Positions 53,208 to 61,730 are shown, numbered from the stretch's first letter. The stretch: 64,000 nucleotides of DNA from Bacteroidales bacterium (GCA_017553625.1 JAFZKP010000027.1:1-64000), one strand, 5' to 3'. The notes: a model not told the origin generated them from the letters alone. Translations and numbers: made by a program.

Positions 53208-54533
53208 ATGGAAACTATAAAGCTGAAACTGATTTACCCGAAATGGAACAAGCTTCCAGGGCAGACAACTTTCAATTTACCGCCTCACGGACCCGTGGCT
53301 TTTGCCGCCACCTTGCCGGAATATGTCGACATTTCTTTCACCGACGAGAACGTTGAACCCATTGATTTTGATGAGGAATGCGACCTCGTTGCTCTCTCGA
53401 TGATGCTCACCACGCAGGTGAAACGCGGCTGGGCTATCGCCGATGAATATCACAAAAGGGGCAAAAAAGTCCTTGCAGGGGGCATCTCAACCATGCTTCA
53501 TGCAGAAGAGATGGTGAACCATGTCGACAGCGTGTTTTTGGGCGAGTCGGAAGGCCGCTCGGAGCAGGTCATTTTGGATTGGAAAAACGGCTGTTTGAAG
53601 AAGATTTACAACTACATGGGCAACCAACCTGACATCGCGCTGGTTGGTCCGTGCCGCCGTGACCTTTACAAACGCGAGCTCTACAACCACAAAGGCGTGC
53701 AGATGGTAGACCTTTTCCATGCGAGCCGCGGATGCCGTTTCAGCTGCTACCCTTGCGCCGTGTCGTACCTCGGCGGTCGTAAGTTCCGTCCGCGCCCGGT
53801 CGACAAGGTAGTGGAAGACATGGCGGGCATCGACAACAACCGTCTGTTTATCGTCGATAACTCATTGGCACAGAACAAGGAATGGGAGAAAGAACTGTTC
53901 ACCGCCATCGCGCCTTTGAAGAAAAAATGGATTAGCCACACCATAGAAGACGACCCGGAGATTCTCGACCTCGCCTCAAAAGCCGGTGCATGGTACGTGT
54001 ATCAAGCCGTTTACGACACATCAGAGTACATCAAGGAACGTGTGAAACGCTATCATGACTACGGCATCGGGGTGGAAGGAACGATTTTGTTCGGGCTTGA
54101 TAATCAGACAGAAGACGACATCAAACGCCTCATCGACTTCCTTGGCGAGATTGATTTGGATTTGGCGGAATTCACCATTTTCGCACCATTCCCGCACACC
54201 AAAGGCCACGACGATTTGTTAAGACAAGGCAGAATCTTCGACTTCGACTGGGATCATTACAACGCCGGACAAGTCGTGTATCAGCCGAAAAACATGTCAC
54301 CTGAGAAGCTGCAGGACCTTTACGATTACGCGTGGAAGAGTTTCTATGCAAGCGAGACGCAGGAATCGAAGATGTTCCGCCTGTTCTGCAACGTGGCAAT
54401 GCGCGAGATGGAAGAAGGCACATATCGTCCGCGCGACAGAAGGCTGATAAACAAGTCATTTGGTCGTGATGTTGATAGAAGCGTACGAAATGTGAACGTC
54501 AGGACAGAAAATCAACAATTGAAATTGAATTAA
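53208..54533 (+). CDS. Radical SAM enzyme with N-terminal B12-binding-like domain
   Basis: 441 residues. The N-terminal Rossmann-like domain (about 25-150, DISFTDENVEPIDFDEECDLVALSMM...KKVLAGGISTMLHAEE) resembles cobalamin-binding domains, but the DxHxxG motif that ligates B12 is not seen. The radical SAM core follows with Cys176-x3-Cys180-x2-Cys183 (GCRFSCYPC) for the [4Fe-4S]-SAM cluster. Similar enzymes act on lipids or hydrophobic carriers (HpnJ/HpnR, ladderane clusters). The substrate is unknown; a modification of the polyene chain is possible. It is set apart by its own promoter and is coupled to the following orphan protein. Confidence 0.85.
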   Translation: METIKLKLIYPKWNKLPGQTTFNLPPHGPVAFAATLPEYVDISFTDENVEPIDFDEECDLVALSMMLTTQVKRGWAIADEYHKRGKKVLAGGISTMLHAEEMVNHVDSVFLGESEGRSEQVILDWKNGCLKKIYNYMGNQPDIALVGPCRRDLYKRELYNHKGVQMVDLFHASRGCRFSCYPCAVSYLGGRKFRPRPVDKVVEDMAGIDNNRLFIVDNSLAQNKEWEKELFTAIAPLKKKWISHTIEDDPEILDLASKAGAWYVYQAVYDTSEYIKERVKRYHDYGIGVEGTILFGLDNQTEDDIKRLIDFLGEIDLDLAEFTIFAPFPHTKGHDDLLRQGRIFDFDWDHYNAGQVVYQPKNMSPEKLQDLYDYAWKSFYASETQESKMFRLFCNVAMREMEEGTYRPRDRRLINKSFGRDVDRSVRNVNVRTENQQLKLN

Positions 54534-54534
54534 G

Positions 54535-54897
54535 ATGAAAGTATCACCAGAATATTATGATGAGATTTTCCCGTTCAAGGGCGAATGGGACATGGAATCG
54601 TCTTGTGGATTGAAAATCAGAGAGATAAACGGCAAAAAATACGTCATCGTGACGGAATTGTATCAAGACAATCCAGGGACTTCGGTGACTTACGCAGGCA
54701 AAAAACTCGCCGACCAGATTTGCGAGGCGAAGGATCTAAAGCTGGAAGACATTGTGTATCTTGAATGTACGCCGAACACCAATTCCAAGCTGTCATTTTA
54801 CGACGAGGAATATTTCCAAGTTGATTTCTTTGCAGACATGCAGCACAAATACCGTCAGCTTTCGAAAGAAGAAGTGATGAATATCTTGGGCAGATAA
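54535..54897 (+). CDS. Uncharacterised 120-residue protein between radical SAM and hydrolase genes
   Basis: 120 residues, soluble, no signal peptide or membrane span. Sequence features: KVSPEYYDEIFPFKGEWDMESSCGLKIREINGKKYVIVTELYQDNPGTSVTYAGKKLADQICEAKDL, then EDIVYLECTPNTNSKLSFYDEEYFQVDFF and a basic C-terminus. It looks like a compact alpha/beta domain that may bind a partner. I recognise no family. It starts one base after the radical SAM stop and shares a base with the next gene start, so it is probably a partner or accessory of the radical SAM enzyme. Not long enough to be an enzyme of known type. Confidence 0.6.
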   Translation: MKVSPEYYDEIFPFKGEWDMESSCGLKIREINGKKYVIVTELYQDNPGTSVTYAGKKLADQICEAKDLKLEDIVYLECTPNTNSKLSFYDEEYFQVDFFADMQHKYRQLSKEEVMNILGR

Positions 54898-55757
54898 TGT
54901 TAAAGAAATCATTGATATTCAGTTTGTTAGTCATTCTTGCCGAAACCATTTCCGCACAAGAGACCGTTGCTTTGTGGCAGGGTCAAAAAGTGAGACACGG
55001 CGAGCAAGTGACTTTGACTCCGTTTTTGGCGGATAACAATGAAAACGGAATATCAATTATCGTTTGTCCTGGAGGCAGTTACTTCTGGCTCGACGATGTC
55101 AACGAGGGTGAAGAAGTGGCGGAATGGCTGCAAAATCAAGGCATTTCAGCGTTTGTGCTACGTTACAGAGCTGCTGGCTTCGGGGCGTTTTTCTGGCATC
55201 ACAGAAGGATTTTCAGAGGAAAACAGCATCCCGACATGCTTGAAGACGCACAACAGGCAATACAATATGTGAAAGAGCATTCCGAAGAGTATAAAATTGA
55301 CCCTAACAGATTGGGAATCATCGGGTTCTCTGCCGGAGGACATCTCGCCATGATGACGGCGTGCTTTTCCGATAAGGAAGACCAGCCGGCATTTGTTGGC
55401 GCGATTTACCCCGTCGTGACGATGAACGCGCCGTATGTCCATGAACGCTCGCGTCGCGCCTTGCTCAGTGAACGCAAGCAAAACAACCAAACGATGCGCG
55501 ACTCATTGTCAATGGAAAAACACATCCCTGACAACTGTCCTCCTGTGTTTGTCATAAACTGCGTCGACGACGAAACCGTTGATTATCACAACTCTATGCT
55601 TCTCGACTCGGCTCTGACGGCGAAAAAAATTGAACACAAATACATTCAATATCAGACTGGCGACCACGGCTTCGGCGTAAGCGAGGTGTTTGGAACTGAA
55701 GAAAGCAGACAGTGGAAACATGAATTTTTAAAATGGCTTAAAGAAATAAAGTTATAA
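54897..55757 (+). CDS. Secreted alpha/beta-hydrolase (esterase/lipase-like)
   Basis: 286 residues. Signal peptide MLKKSLIFSLLVILAETISAQ, then a BD-FAE/Aes-like esterase fold: oxyanion region VCPGGSYFWL (about 54-63), nucleophile Ser in GFSAGGH (about 142-148), Asp in NCVDDETVDYH (about 222) and His in TGDHGFG (about 260). It is predicted to be periplasmic or exported and could cleave an ester such as an acyl intermediate or a mature lipid. The cluster position suggests lipid-ester work, but a general carbohydrate esterase cannot be excluded. Confidence 0.82.
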   Translation: MLKKSLIFSLLVILAETISAQETVALWQGQKVRHGEQVTLTPFLADNNENGISIIVCPGGSYFWLDDVNEGEEVAEWLQNQGISAFVLRYRAAGFGAFFWHHRRIFRGKQHPDMLEDAQQAIQYVKEHSEEYKIDPNRLGIIGFSAGGHLAMMTACFSDKEDQPAFVGAIYPVVTMNAPYVHERSRRALLSERKQNNQTMRDSLSMEKHIPDNCPPVFVINCVDDETVDYHNSMLLDSALTAKKIEHKYIQYQTGDHGFGVSEVFGTEESRQWKHEFLKWLKEIKL

Positions 55758-55766
55758 TTCAACAAT

Positions 55767-57065
55767 ATGAATATCAATGATATAGAATACAAATCCGTTG
55801 AGGAGATAAAAGCATTTCAGGAAGGTTTGCTTCATGAGGCGTTGGCATATCTGCAGGCTAATTCGCCGTATTATCAGCGGATGTTCAAGAGCTACGGCAT
55901 CAACATTGAAAAGATTCGTCACATTGAGGATTTGGTGAAGATTCCGTTCACTGAGAAGAAGGATTTGCAGCTGTTCAACGACGAGTTTTTATGCTGTCCG
56001 AAAGCAAAAATCATTGATTACATCACCACTTCTGGCACACTTGGCGACCCTGTGACGTTCGGATGCACCGAGAAAGACCTGCAACGTCTGGCATTCAACG
56101 AGAAGAAATCGTTTGAGTGCGCAGGCGTGAAGCCAGGCAATATCGTCCAGCTGATGACGACACTCGACAAGCGTTTCATGGCGGGACTGGCTTATTTTCT
56201 TGGGCTTCGCGAGCTCGGTGCCGGCGTGATACGTGTCGGAAACGGCATCCCGGAGCTGCAGTGGGACACCATCAAGCGCATAAAGCCCGACACCATCATG
56301 TGCGTGCCGTCGTTCATACTTAAACTCATCCAATACGCTGAAGACCATGAAATTGACTACAAAAACAGTAGCATACGCCGCATCATAGGCATAGGTGAAG
56401 GTCTTCGCGACCAGAACTTTGACCTCAACCTCCTTGGCAGGAAAATCAAGGAGAAATGGGACGTGCAGCTGTTCGCCACTTATTCCTCGACAGAGATGGG
56501 CGCCACATTCTCGGAATGCGAGTACGGATTGGGCGGTCACGTGCATCCTGAGCTGATAATAGTAGAAATCATTGGCGAAGACGGACTTCCGGTCCCCGAC
56601 GGTCAACCTGGCGAGATTGTGGTGACCACACTCGGCGTGGAAGGCATGCCGTTGCTGCGTTTCCGCACTGGCGACATCGCTGCTAAGATTGTTGAGCAAT
56701 GCAGATGCGGACGCAACTCCTACCGCCTCACCCCTCTCGTGGGACGCAAAAACAACATGATAAAACTCAAAGGCACGACACTGTATCCGCCAGCGATAAA
56801 TGACGTTTTGGACAACACCGAATACGTTGAGAACTACGTGATTGAGGTGCGCCAGAGCGAAGCGGGAACCGACGACGTGATTGTGAAAATCGGATTGAAA
56901 TACCAGCCCGATTTTGAGGTGGTAAAAGAGCTGAAAGACAGCTTCCGCTCACGCATCAGAGTAGCACCACAGATTGAAGTGCATCCCGTTGAGGAGATTC
57001 AGAAGATTAATTATCCGGCAAAGAGCCGTAAACCCATAAAATTCATCGACTTAAGAAACAAATAA
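55767..57065 (+). CDS. Phenylacetate-CoA ligase (PaaK)-like adenylating enzyme
   Basis: 432 residues. ANL-superfamily enzyme that activates a carboxylate with ATP. The P-loop-like IDYITTSGTLGDPVTFGCTEKDL (about 88-110), YSSTEMGATFSECEYG (about 236-250), GEIVVTTLGVEGMPLLRFRTGDIA (about 290-312) and the C-terminal lysine in KINYPAKSRKPIKF are present. PaaK-like ligases load aryl acids. Here it can activate 4-coumarate from the ammonia-lyase and pass it to an ACP, the starter step of aryl-polyene synthesis (ApeH-like). A one-base overlap (TAATG) couples it to the next gene. Confidence 0.86.
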   Translation: MNINDIEYKSVEEIKAFQEGLLHEALAYLQANSPYYQRMFKSYGINIEKIRHIEDLVKIPFTEKKDLQLFNDEFLCCPKAKIIDYITTSGTLGDPVTFGCTEKDLQRLAFNEKKSFECAGVKPGNIVQLMTTLDKRFMAGLAYFLGLRELGAGVIRVGNGIPELQWDTIKRIKPDTIMCVPSFILKLIQYAEDHEIDYKNSSIRRIIGIGEGLRDQNFDLNLLGRKIKEKWDVQLFATYSSTEMGATFSECEYGLGGHVHPELIIVEIIGEDGLPVPDGQPGEIVVTTLGVEGMPLLRFRTGDIAAKIVEQCRCGRNSYRLTPLVGRKNNMIKLKGTTLYPPAINDVLDNTEYVENYVIEVRQSEAGTDDVIVKIGLKYQPDFEVVKELKDSFRSRIRVAPQIEVHPVEEIQKINYPAKSRKPIKFIDLRNK

Positions 57066-58174
57066 TGGCTAATTTCGACGACATAAGACCCTATAACGCC
57101 GACGAGCTTCCAGCCGCCATGCAACGCATCGCCGACAGCGAGCTGATTCCGTCGATTGCAAACTACCTGATGCCAGGCGCAGATGCCGAGATATTGCGCA
57201 ACAGACTTCGTAATATAAAGAACATCAAAGAGTTACAAGTTGGATTTTTAAAAGAAGTCATTGAGATTCTGTTAAAAAAGACCACTACGCAATTCGACTG
57301 GTCGGGATTGGAAAACATCAAAGAGAAGAAGCCGTATCTGTTTGTGTCGAACCATCGTGACATTGTGCTTGACGCGATGTTTCTGCAGTATATCTTGAAC
57401 GCCGGAGGCCACAACACCTGCCAAATCACTTTCGGAAGCAACCTCATGGAACACCCTCTCGTCGTTGACTTCGGCAAAGCGAACAAGATGTTCCGCATTG
57501 AGCGTGGCGGCAACAGGATGGAGTTTTACAACAACCTGATGCACACCTCAGACTACATGCGCCACGTCATCACCGAGGAGAAGGAGTCTGTGTGGATTGC
57601 GCAGCGCAACGGGCGCACCAAAGACGGCATCGACGCCACCGACCCAGCCATCATCAAGATGTTTTGGATGAGCCGCCGCGATGACAAGGTGAAATCATTG
57701 GCAGAGCTGAACATCGTTCCTGTAGCGGTGTCATACGAGTGGGAATCATGCGACAAGCTGAAAACACTGGAGCTTTACGCGACTAAGGTAAACGGAAGAT
57801 ACGAGAAACGCCCTGGCGAGGACCTCAACAGCATCCTCACGGGCATCATGCAGCCGAAGGGTCATGTGCACTTCCACATCTGCGAACCAGTCACCGAGGA
57901 CGACTTGCTCAGAATGGACAGCAACCCTGGCGACTATTTCAACAACATCGCAAAACTCATGGACGAGCGCATCAACGCAGGCTACATGGCAATGCCTAAT
58001 AATTTCATTGCCAACGACTTACGCAGCGAATCAGACAAATACGCAAGCCATTACACAGAACAGCAAAAAGCCGATTTCTTGCAATACATGAAGTGGATTG
58101 AGGTATATAAAGACCTCGACCAGGCGCTTTTACGCGATATTTTCTTGGGAATCTACGGAAACTCAGTGAGATAA
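57065..58174 (+). CDS. Acyltransferase (PlsC/LPLAT superfamily, variant motif), last cluster gene
   Basis: 369 residues. The acyltransferase block I is FVSNHRDIVLD (about 93-103). The conserved His97 and Asp103 are five residues apart instead of the usual four, so the catalytic geometry may differ or Asp99 may act. Block II/III-like segments follow: NKMFRIERGGNRM (about 140-152) and QRNGRTKDGIDATDPAI (about 180-196). It could transfer the activated aryl or polyene chain to a glycerolipid. It is coupled to the ligase. It ends two bases before the stop of the convergent transglutaminase-like gene, with no visible terminator between. Confidence 0.8.
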   Translation: MANFDDIRPYNADELPAAMQRIADSELIPSIANYLMPGADAEILRNRLRNIKNIKELQVGFLKEVIEILLKKTTTQFDWSGLENIKEKKPYLFVSNHRDIVLDAMFLQYILNAGGHNTCQITFGSNLMEHPLVVDFGKANKMFRIERGGNRMEFYNNLMHTSDYMRHVITEEKESVWIAQRNGRTKDGIDATDPAIIKMFWMSRRDDKVKSLAELNIVPVAVSYEWESCDKLKTLELYATKVNGRYEKRPGEDLNSILTGIMQPKGHVHFHICEPVTEDDLLRMDSNPGDYFNNIAKLMDERINAGYMAMPNNFIANDLRSESDKYASHYTEQQKADFLQYMKWIEVYKDLDQALLRDIFLGIYGNSVR

Positions 58175-58176
58175 GG

Positions 58177-60585
58177 CTATTTCAAGACGTTCAACAGTTG
58201 CTCGCCGAGACCGATTTGATAACCCTTCGCCTCAAACACCTTCTCATCTTTTTCGTTGAGAATCATGAAAACAGGCAGATTGTCTGTGGGAATATCCTTA
58301 TTGATTTCAAAAACAATGTTTTGAGGTAACTCATTGAATTTCTTTGATTTAAAATTATTCAGACTTTCATTGTCCTTGAAAATGAATGTCATTTTTCCAT
58401 TCCATTCCTCGAATTTTCCTTTTAAAATCGAGATGTCCTGCATGGCGTGGGTGGTCGGTTCGCTGCCAGCGTCAAGGTAGGCGACAATACGTAGAGACGT
58501 GCCATGGCGAGTCTCTACAATGGGTTGACGCATTTCCATTTTAATCGTCGTCGTTTCGCCGCTTTCTATCCTAAAGAAATACAACCTGTTAAGAACGCTG
58601 CCGTCGGCGAGACGCAGTCCACAACTCAAGACGTAATAACCAGGGTCGAGCGTGATTCCGCCACCAACCATCATCTGCGACAATGTCATTCCCACGTCCA
58701 TTCCAGGGTCCATCGCATCGTATGCAAGGAGGTCGAAAGTATTGCCGTTGAAATTCTTTATCGAGAAATGGGTATAATAACGAGGGTCGTCATCGCCCTG
58801 ATAATCAACCACCAACGTGCCTGGTTTTTGTAGAGACGTGCCATGGCGCGTCTCTACATCAATCCATTGATTATCAAAATATTGCACCTTCCCTGTCACA
58901 GGGTCAATCCTTGATGGGATGCCAGATGTTCTTGCCAACGCCACGAAGAAAATGTCGCGTGAATGCGAATCAGTGACGCGCGAACGCATCACGCCTGCAG
59001 GCGACATCGGGATTCTGCGGACGTTCAAATCATCACGGATTGAAATGCTGTCGCGGACAAAACCAATGATTTCATTAATATTATCAAAATGTATTAATTG
59101 CGTACGGTATGGGCGCAGCATTTCATTGGAAACGCGGGGATTTACAACATATTGGTAATAGAAATCGTCAGTAATATCGAGAGACGCTATGAATCGCGTC
59201 TGTACAATGGTATCATTATGACACGTATTATCAATACAATCGATTAGGACATCAATCGTCACGTCACGTAAATCTTTGTCAGTCAGCACGTTCAATATTT
59301 TGTACGCCTCCTCTTCTTTCCCCTTCCATCTCGCATAATCAATGAAATCCTTGATTGTCTGGCAATTACCCCATGACTTCTCCAACAAACCAATGTCATA
59401 ATCGCCGACGCAATTCTCATATTTATTCAATTCGACATGGAAATTACGCACAAAATCCTCATATTTCAGGCGTTCGTCATTTTTGACGCGCATTTCGGCA
59501 GAAACGTCAGGGATGCGGGCGTTTTCAATGGGAGGAATGATGTCGAAATCGTAGGATTCGATGTCGTTGGAGACGCGATGAATCGCATCTCTACGCAGTT
59601 CTATCGTAATTTTTTCAACCGAACCTATTTTCAGAACCTCAAACCCGAATTTCCCATCTTTCGACGCGTAGACCATCATGGTGCCCAAACCGGCTGTCAA
59701 CCATGTGCCACCTTTTTTATCTGTATATTTCGTGGCTACAGTGTTATATTCCGAATAATTGTAAATCTTGAAATCTACACGTGCGTTTGGGACTGCTTTT
59801 CCTTCATTATCAACGACTTTTACATTCAGTTTCGCCGTCTCCGCATAGTTGCCGATAACGTTTATCTCGGTGTAATTCACTGTCCTGTCGATGACTTCTT
59901 CGGGACCGTCGTAATCGCCGAAAACGCGAGTATGCACTAACAACGCGCGTGAAGCAGGAGCGTTGAACCAGCCCAAATCAAGCACCGGCTCAGGCTCGCA
60001 GGCACCCAAAAAATGCCATTTGCCGTCGACCCACGCCTCCACCCAGGCGTGATTGTCGTCGCAGTGAGCCCAACGCGGCACATAAACTTGCCTTGCAGGG
60101 ATGCAGACTGTTCGCAGCGCCGCCACCAACAGCGTCGACTCCTCACCACAGCGTCCCCACGAGGTCTTGATGGTCGCCATCGGGGAACTCGTTCTGGAAT
60201 CAGAACCTTTGTAATTGACTCTCTCATGACACCAATGGTTGACTTCCAACACAGCGTCATACATCGACAAATCCTTGACTCTATCACGCAATTCCTCATA
60301 ATAAACCATTCTGAACTCGTCAAGATTCTCGTTGTTTACTCGAATCGGCAGCACAAAATGCTTGAACTCGCGCTCAGGAACAGATTTCCCCCACGGCAAC
60401 TCTTCTTTTGCCTTGAAAGACGCTTTGATATTTCTCAAAAAATAGTCTTCTGTATAATCAACGGCATCACATGAAGGCATTGAAGCAGATAAAAACTTCA
60501 ACGCTTTTTGCTCTTTTTGCAATTGATTGTTAGAACAAGATGTTGCTAATAAGGCGACTGCTAAAAGTAGTAATAATTTTTTCAT
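58177..60585 (-). CDS. Transglutaminase-like lipoprotein carrying four in-frame palindromic insertions
   Basis: 802 residues. Lipobox ALLATSC (lipidated Cys17). Transglutaminase-like domain (about 90-230) with Cys146 in SWGRCGEESTLLVAALR and His179 in DDNHAWVEAWVDGKWHFLGACEPE; the third catalytic residue is not clear. A beta-sandwich (about 255-330) and a second transglutaminase-like part (about 540-660) follow. Bacteroidetes homologues are surface lipoproteins of unknown role. Four repeat-derived peptides interrupt it: RRDAIHRV (about 331-340), VQTRFIASLD (about 461-470), VETRHGTSLQ (about 577-586) and VETRHGTSLR (about 690-699). The frame stays open through all four. The start overlaps the ATP-grasp stop (ATGA). 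Confidence 0.83.
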   Translation of the reverse strand: MKKLLLLLAVALLATSCSNNQLQKEQKALKFLSASMPSCDAVDYTEDYFLRNIKASFKAKEELPWGKSVPEREFKHFVLPIRVNNENLDEFRMVYYEELRDRVKDLSMYDAVLEVNHWCHERVNYKGSDSRTSSPMATIKTSWGRCGEESTLLVAALRTVCIPARQVYVPRWAHCDDNHAWVEAWVDGKWHFLGACEPEPVLDLGWFNAPASRALLVHTRVFGDYDGPEEVIDRTVNYTEINVIGNYAETAKLNVKVVDNEGKAVPNARVDFKIYNYSEYNTVATKYTDKKGGTWLTAGLGTMMVYASKDGKFGFEVLKIGSVEKITIELRRDAIHRVSNDIESYDFDIIPPIENARIPDVSAEMRVKNDERLKYEDFVRNFHVELNKYENCVGDYDIGLLEKSWGNCQTIKDFIDYARWKGKEEEAYKILNVLTDKDLRDVTIDVLIDCIDNTCHNDTIVQTRFIASLDITDDFYYQYVVNPRVSNEMLRPYRTQLIHFDNINEIIGFVRDSISIRDDLNVRRIPMSPAGVMRSRVTDSHSRDIFFVALARTSGIPSRIDPVTGKVQYFDNQWIDVETRHGTSLQKPGTLVVDYQGDDDPRYYTHFSIKNFNGNTFDLLAYDAMDPGMDVGMTLSQMMVGGGITLDPGYYVLSCGLRLADGSVLNRLYFFRIESGETTTIKMEMRQPIVETRHGTSLRIVAYLDAGSEPTTHAMQDISILKGKFEEWNGKMTFIFKDNESLNNFKSKKFNELPQNIVFEINKDIPTDNLPVFMILNEKDEKVFEAKGYQIGLGEQLLNVLK
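58491..58518. repeat. Palindromic repeat, in-frame copy 4 of the transglutaminase-like gene
   Basis: Arms GTAGAGACGTGCCA and TGGCGAGTCTCTAC, two mismatches, centred on CCATGG. Encodes VETRHGTSL on the minus strand. Confidence 0.9.
58830..58857. repeat. Palindromic repeat, in-frame copy 3 of the transglutaminase-like gene
   Basis: Arms GTAGAGACGTGCCA and TGGCGCGTCTCTAC, one mismatch, the best-preserved copy. Encodes VETRHGTSLQ. Confidence 0.92.
59178..59205. repeat. Palindromic repeat, in-frame copy 2 (decayed) of the transglutaminase-like gene
   Basis: Arms CGAGAGACGCTAT and ATCGCGTCTGTAC, nine of thirteen positions paired. Encodes VQTRFIASLD. Centre is GAATC-like rather than CCATGG, the second subtype. 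Confidence 0.75.
59567..59594. repeat. Palindromic repeat, in-frame copy 1 of the transglutaminase-like gene
   Basis: Arms TTGGAGACGCGAT and ATCGCATCTCTAC, ten of thirteen positions paired; same subtype as 38792-38815. Encodes LRRDAIHRVSN. Confidence 0.8.
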
Positions 60586-61730
60586 ATAAATTCTGTCAAA
60601 TCAGAATTCAGTATTTCTTGCAATTCATTACGATGTGCCTTGTCAGTCTTCATGAAAAGGAATCCCCACACGCTCATCGCAGGATTTTGGATGTCGCGAG
60701 TCTCAACAACGCCATGGAAATGTTTCTTAATCTTTTCAAAATCAAGGGCTTTCGTCGTCTCGTATGGCTTGTCAAGTACAATAAAACTGAACACATCGTC
60801 TTCGATGCCGTTCCACATCGTGGCGTAATCCGGATGGATGCCTTCGAAGAACGCCTGTACCGGCAACAGACCACAGGTGTGACGTGTCAAGTCGTTGAGG
60901 CACATGCCTGCGAAACGCAACGGATTGACCTCAATCGGGATGGCCTTGCCGGAATTTTTGTCGACACGGAACTCAACGTGCATCGGGAAGTTGCGTAGAT
61001 TCAACACGCTGTTCAAGTCAATCAAAAACTGGTTGAACGGGCCGTAATTTTTCTCAAAAATCTCCTTGCTCATGCAGTAGAGACGGTCGCTGACATCGGT
61101 CTCCGACTTGAAGATATGATGGAAGATATTGATAATGTTAGGTTTACCATCTTTATCATAATAAGCGTCGACAGCGTATTCCTCACCTTGAATGAAATCC
61201 TCAAGCACGAACTTGCCGCTCTTCACGACAGTGTCAGGAAACACAGCGCATTGTTTGGCAAAGTTCTTGTCAATGTCATCCAAAGCGGCATTCCACTCTT
61301 CCTTGCTGCGAACGATGTACACACCCACGCTGAGGAATCCGACTGCCGGTTTTATAACCAAAGGCAATGGCAATTCATCTGGATTCAGCGAACGCAACTC
61401 ATTCATTTCCACTTCTTTATAGTAGAAGTCAGGGAAAATCTTGGCGCAGATCTTACGGAACTCCGCCTTGTCTTTCACAATCTTCACCTTCTCAATGAGC
61501 TCCGAGCCGGCGAGGTGCGGATACAGCCACACGAGGGCGTTTTCCGACACGGCGTAGAGCTTACCGGTTTGCTGGTATTTTGCCACGAACTCGTTGTCGT
61601 TCAGCAGATTAAGATTATGTCCCTGCTTCACAAGAAGCTCCGACATCTCATTTTTCAGCACTGCGATTTGCGATTTCTCCAGATATGACACTAAAGGTGC
61701 TGAAACATATGGTTTTTCGAGTATTATCAT
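60582..61730 (-). CDS. ATP-grasp domain protein, substrate unknown
   Basis: 382 residues from the ATG at 61728-61730. The open frame reaches 61802, but its first 24 residues (MSKTHYPIYPTLSVAQCGVL...) are encoded by a palindromic repeat and are not a real N-terminus. ATP-grasp signs: N-terminal Rossmann-like part (ILEKPYVSAPLVSYLEKSQIAVL), LPLVIKPAVGFLSVGVYIV with ATP-binding Lys (about 132), VLEDFIQGEEYAVDAYYDKDG (about 187-206), MHVEFRVDKNSGKAIPIEVNPLRFAG with metal-binding Glu and Asn (about 258-280). It ligates a carboxylate to an amine or thiol using ATP. Coupling to the transglutaminase-like lipoprotein suggests a peptide or wall-related substrate. Not assignable further. Confidence 0.82.
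   Translation of the reverse strand: MIILEKPYVSAPLVSYLEKSQIAVLKNEMSELLVKQGHNLNLLNDNEFVAKYQQTGKLYAVSENALVWLYPHLAGSELIEKVKIVKDKAEFRKICAKIFPDFYYKEVEMNELRSLNPDELPLPLVIKPAVGFLSVGVYIVRSKEEWNAALDDIDKNFAKQCAVFPDTVVKSGKFVLEDFIQGEEYAVDAYYDKDGKPNIINIFHHIFKSETDVSDRLYCMSKEIFEKNYGPFNQFLIDLNSVLNLRNFPMHVEFRVDKNSGKAIPIEVNPLRFAGMCLNDLTRHTCGLLPVQAFFEGIHPDYATMWNGIEDDVFSFIVLDKPYETTKALDFEKIKKHFHGVVETRDIQNPAMSVWGFLFMKTDKAHRNELQEILNSDLTEFI

Noticed and set aside
33574-58174. Calling the cluster a true flexirubin (dialkylresorcinol-ester) cluster
   Set aside because: No DarA/DarB-like resorcinol-forming pair is visible; they could lie elsewhere, so aryl-polyene-type is the safer name.
58491-59594. CRISPR-like repeat array in the transglutaminase-like gene
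   Set aside because: The repeats are palindromes at irregular distances (hundreds of bases), inside a coding frame, with no spacers or cas genes.
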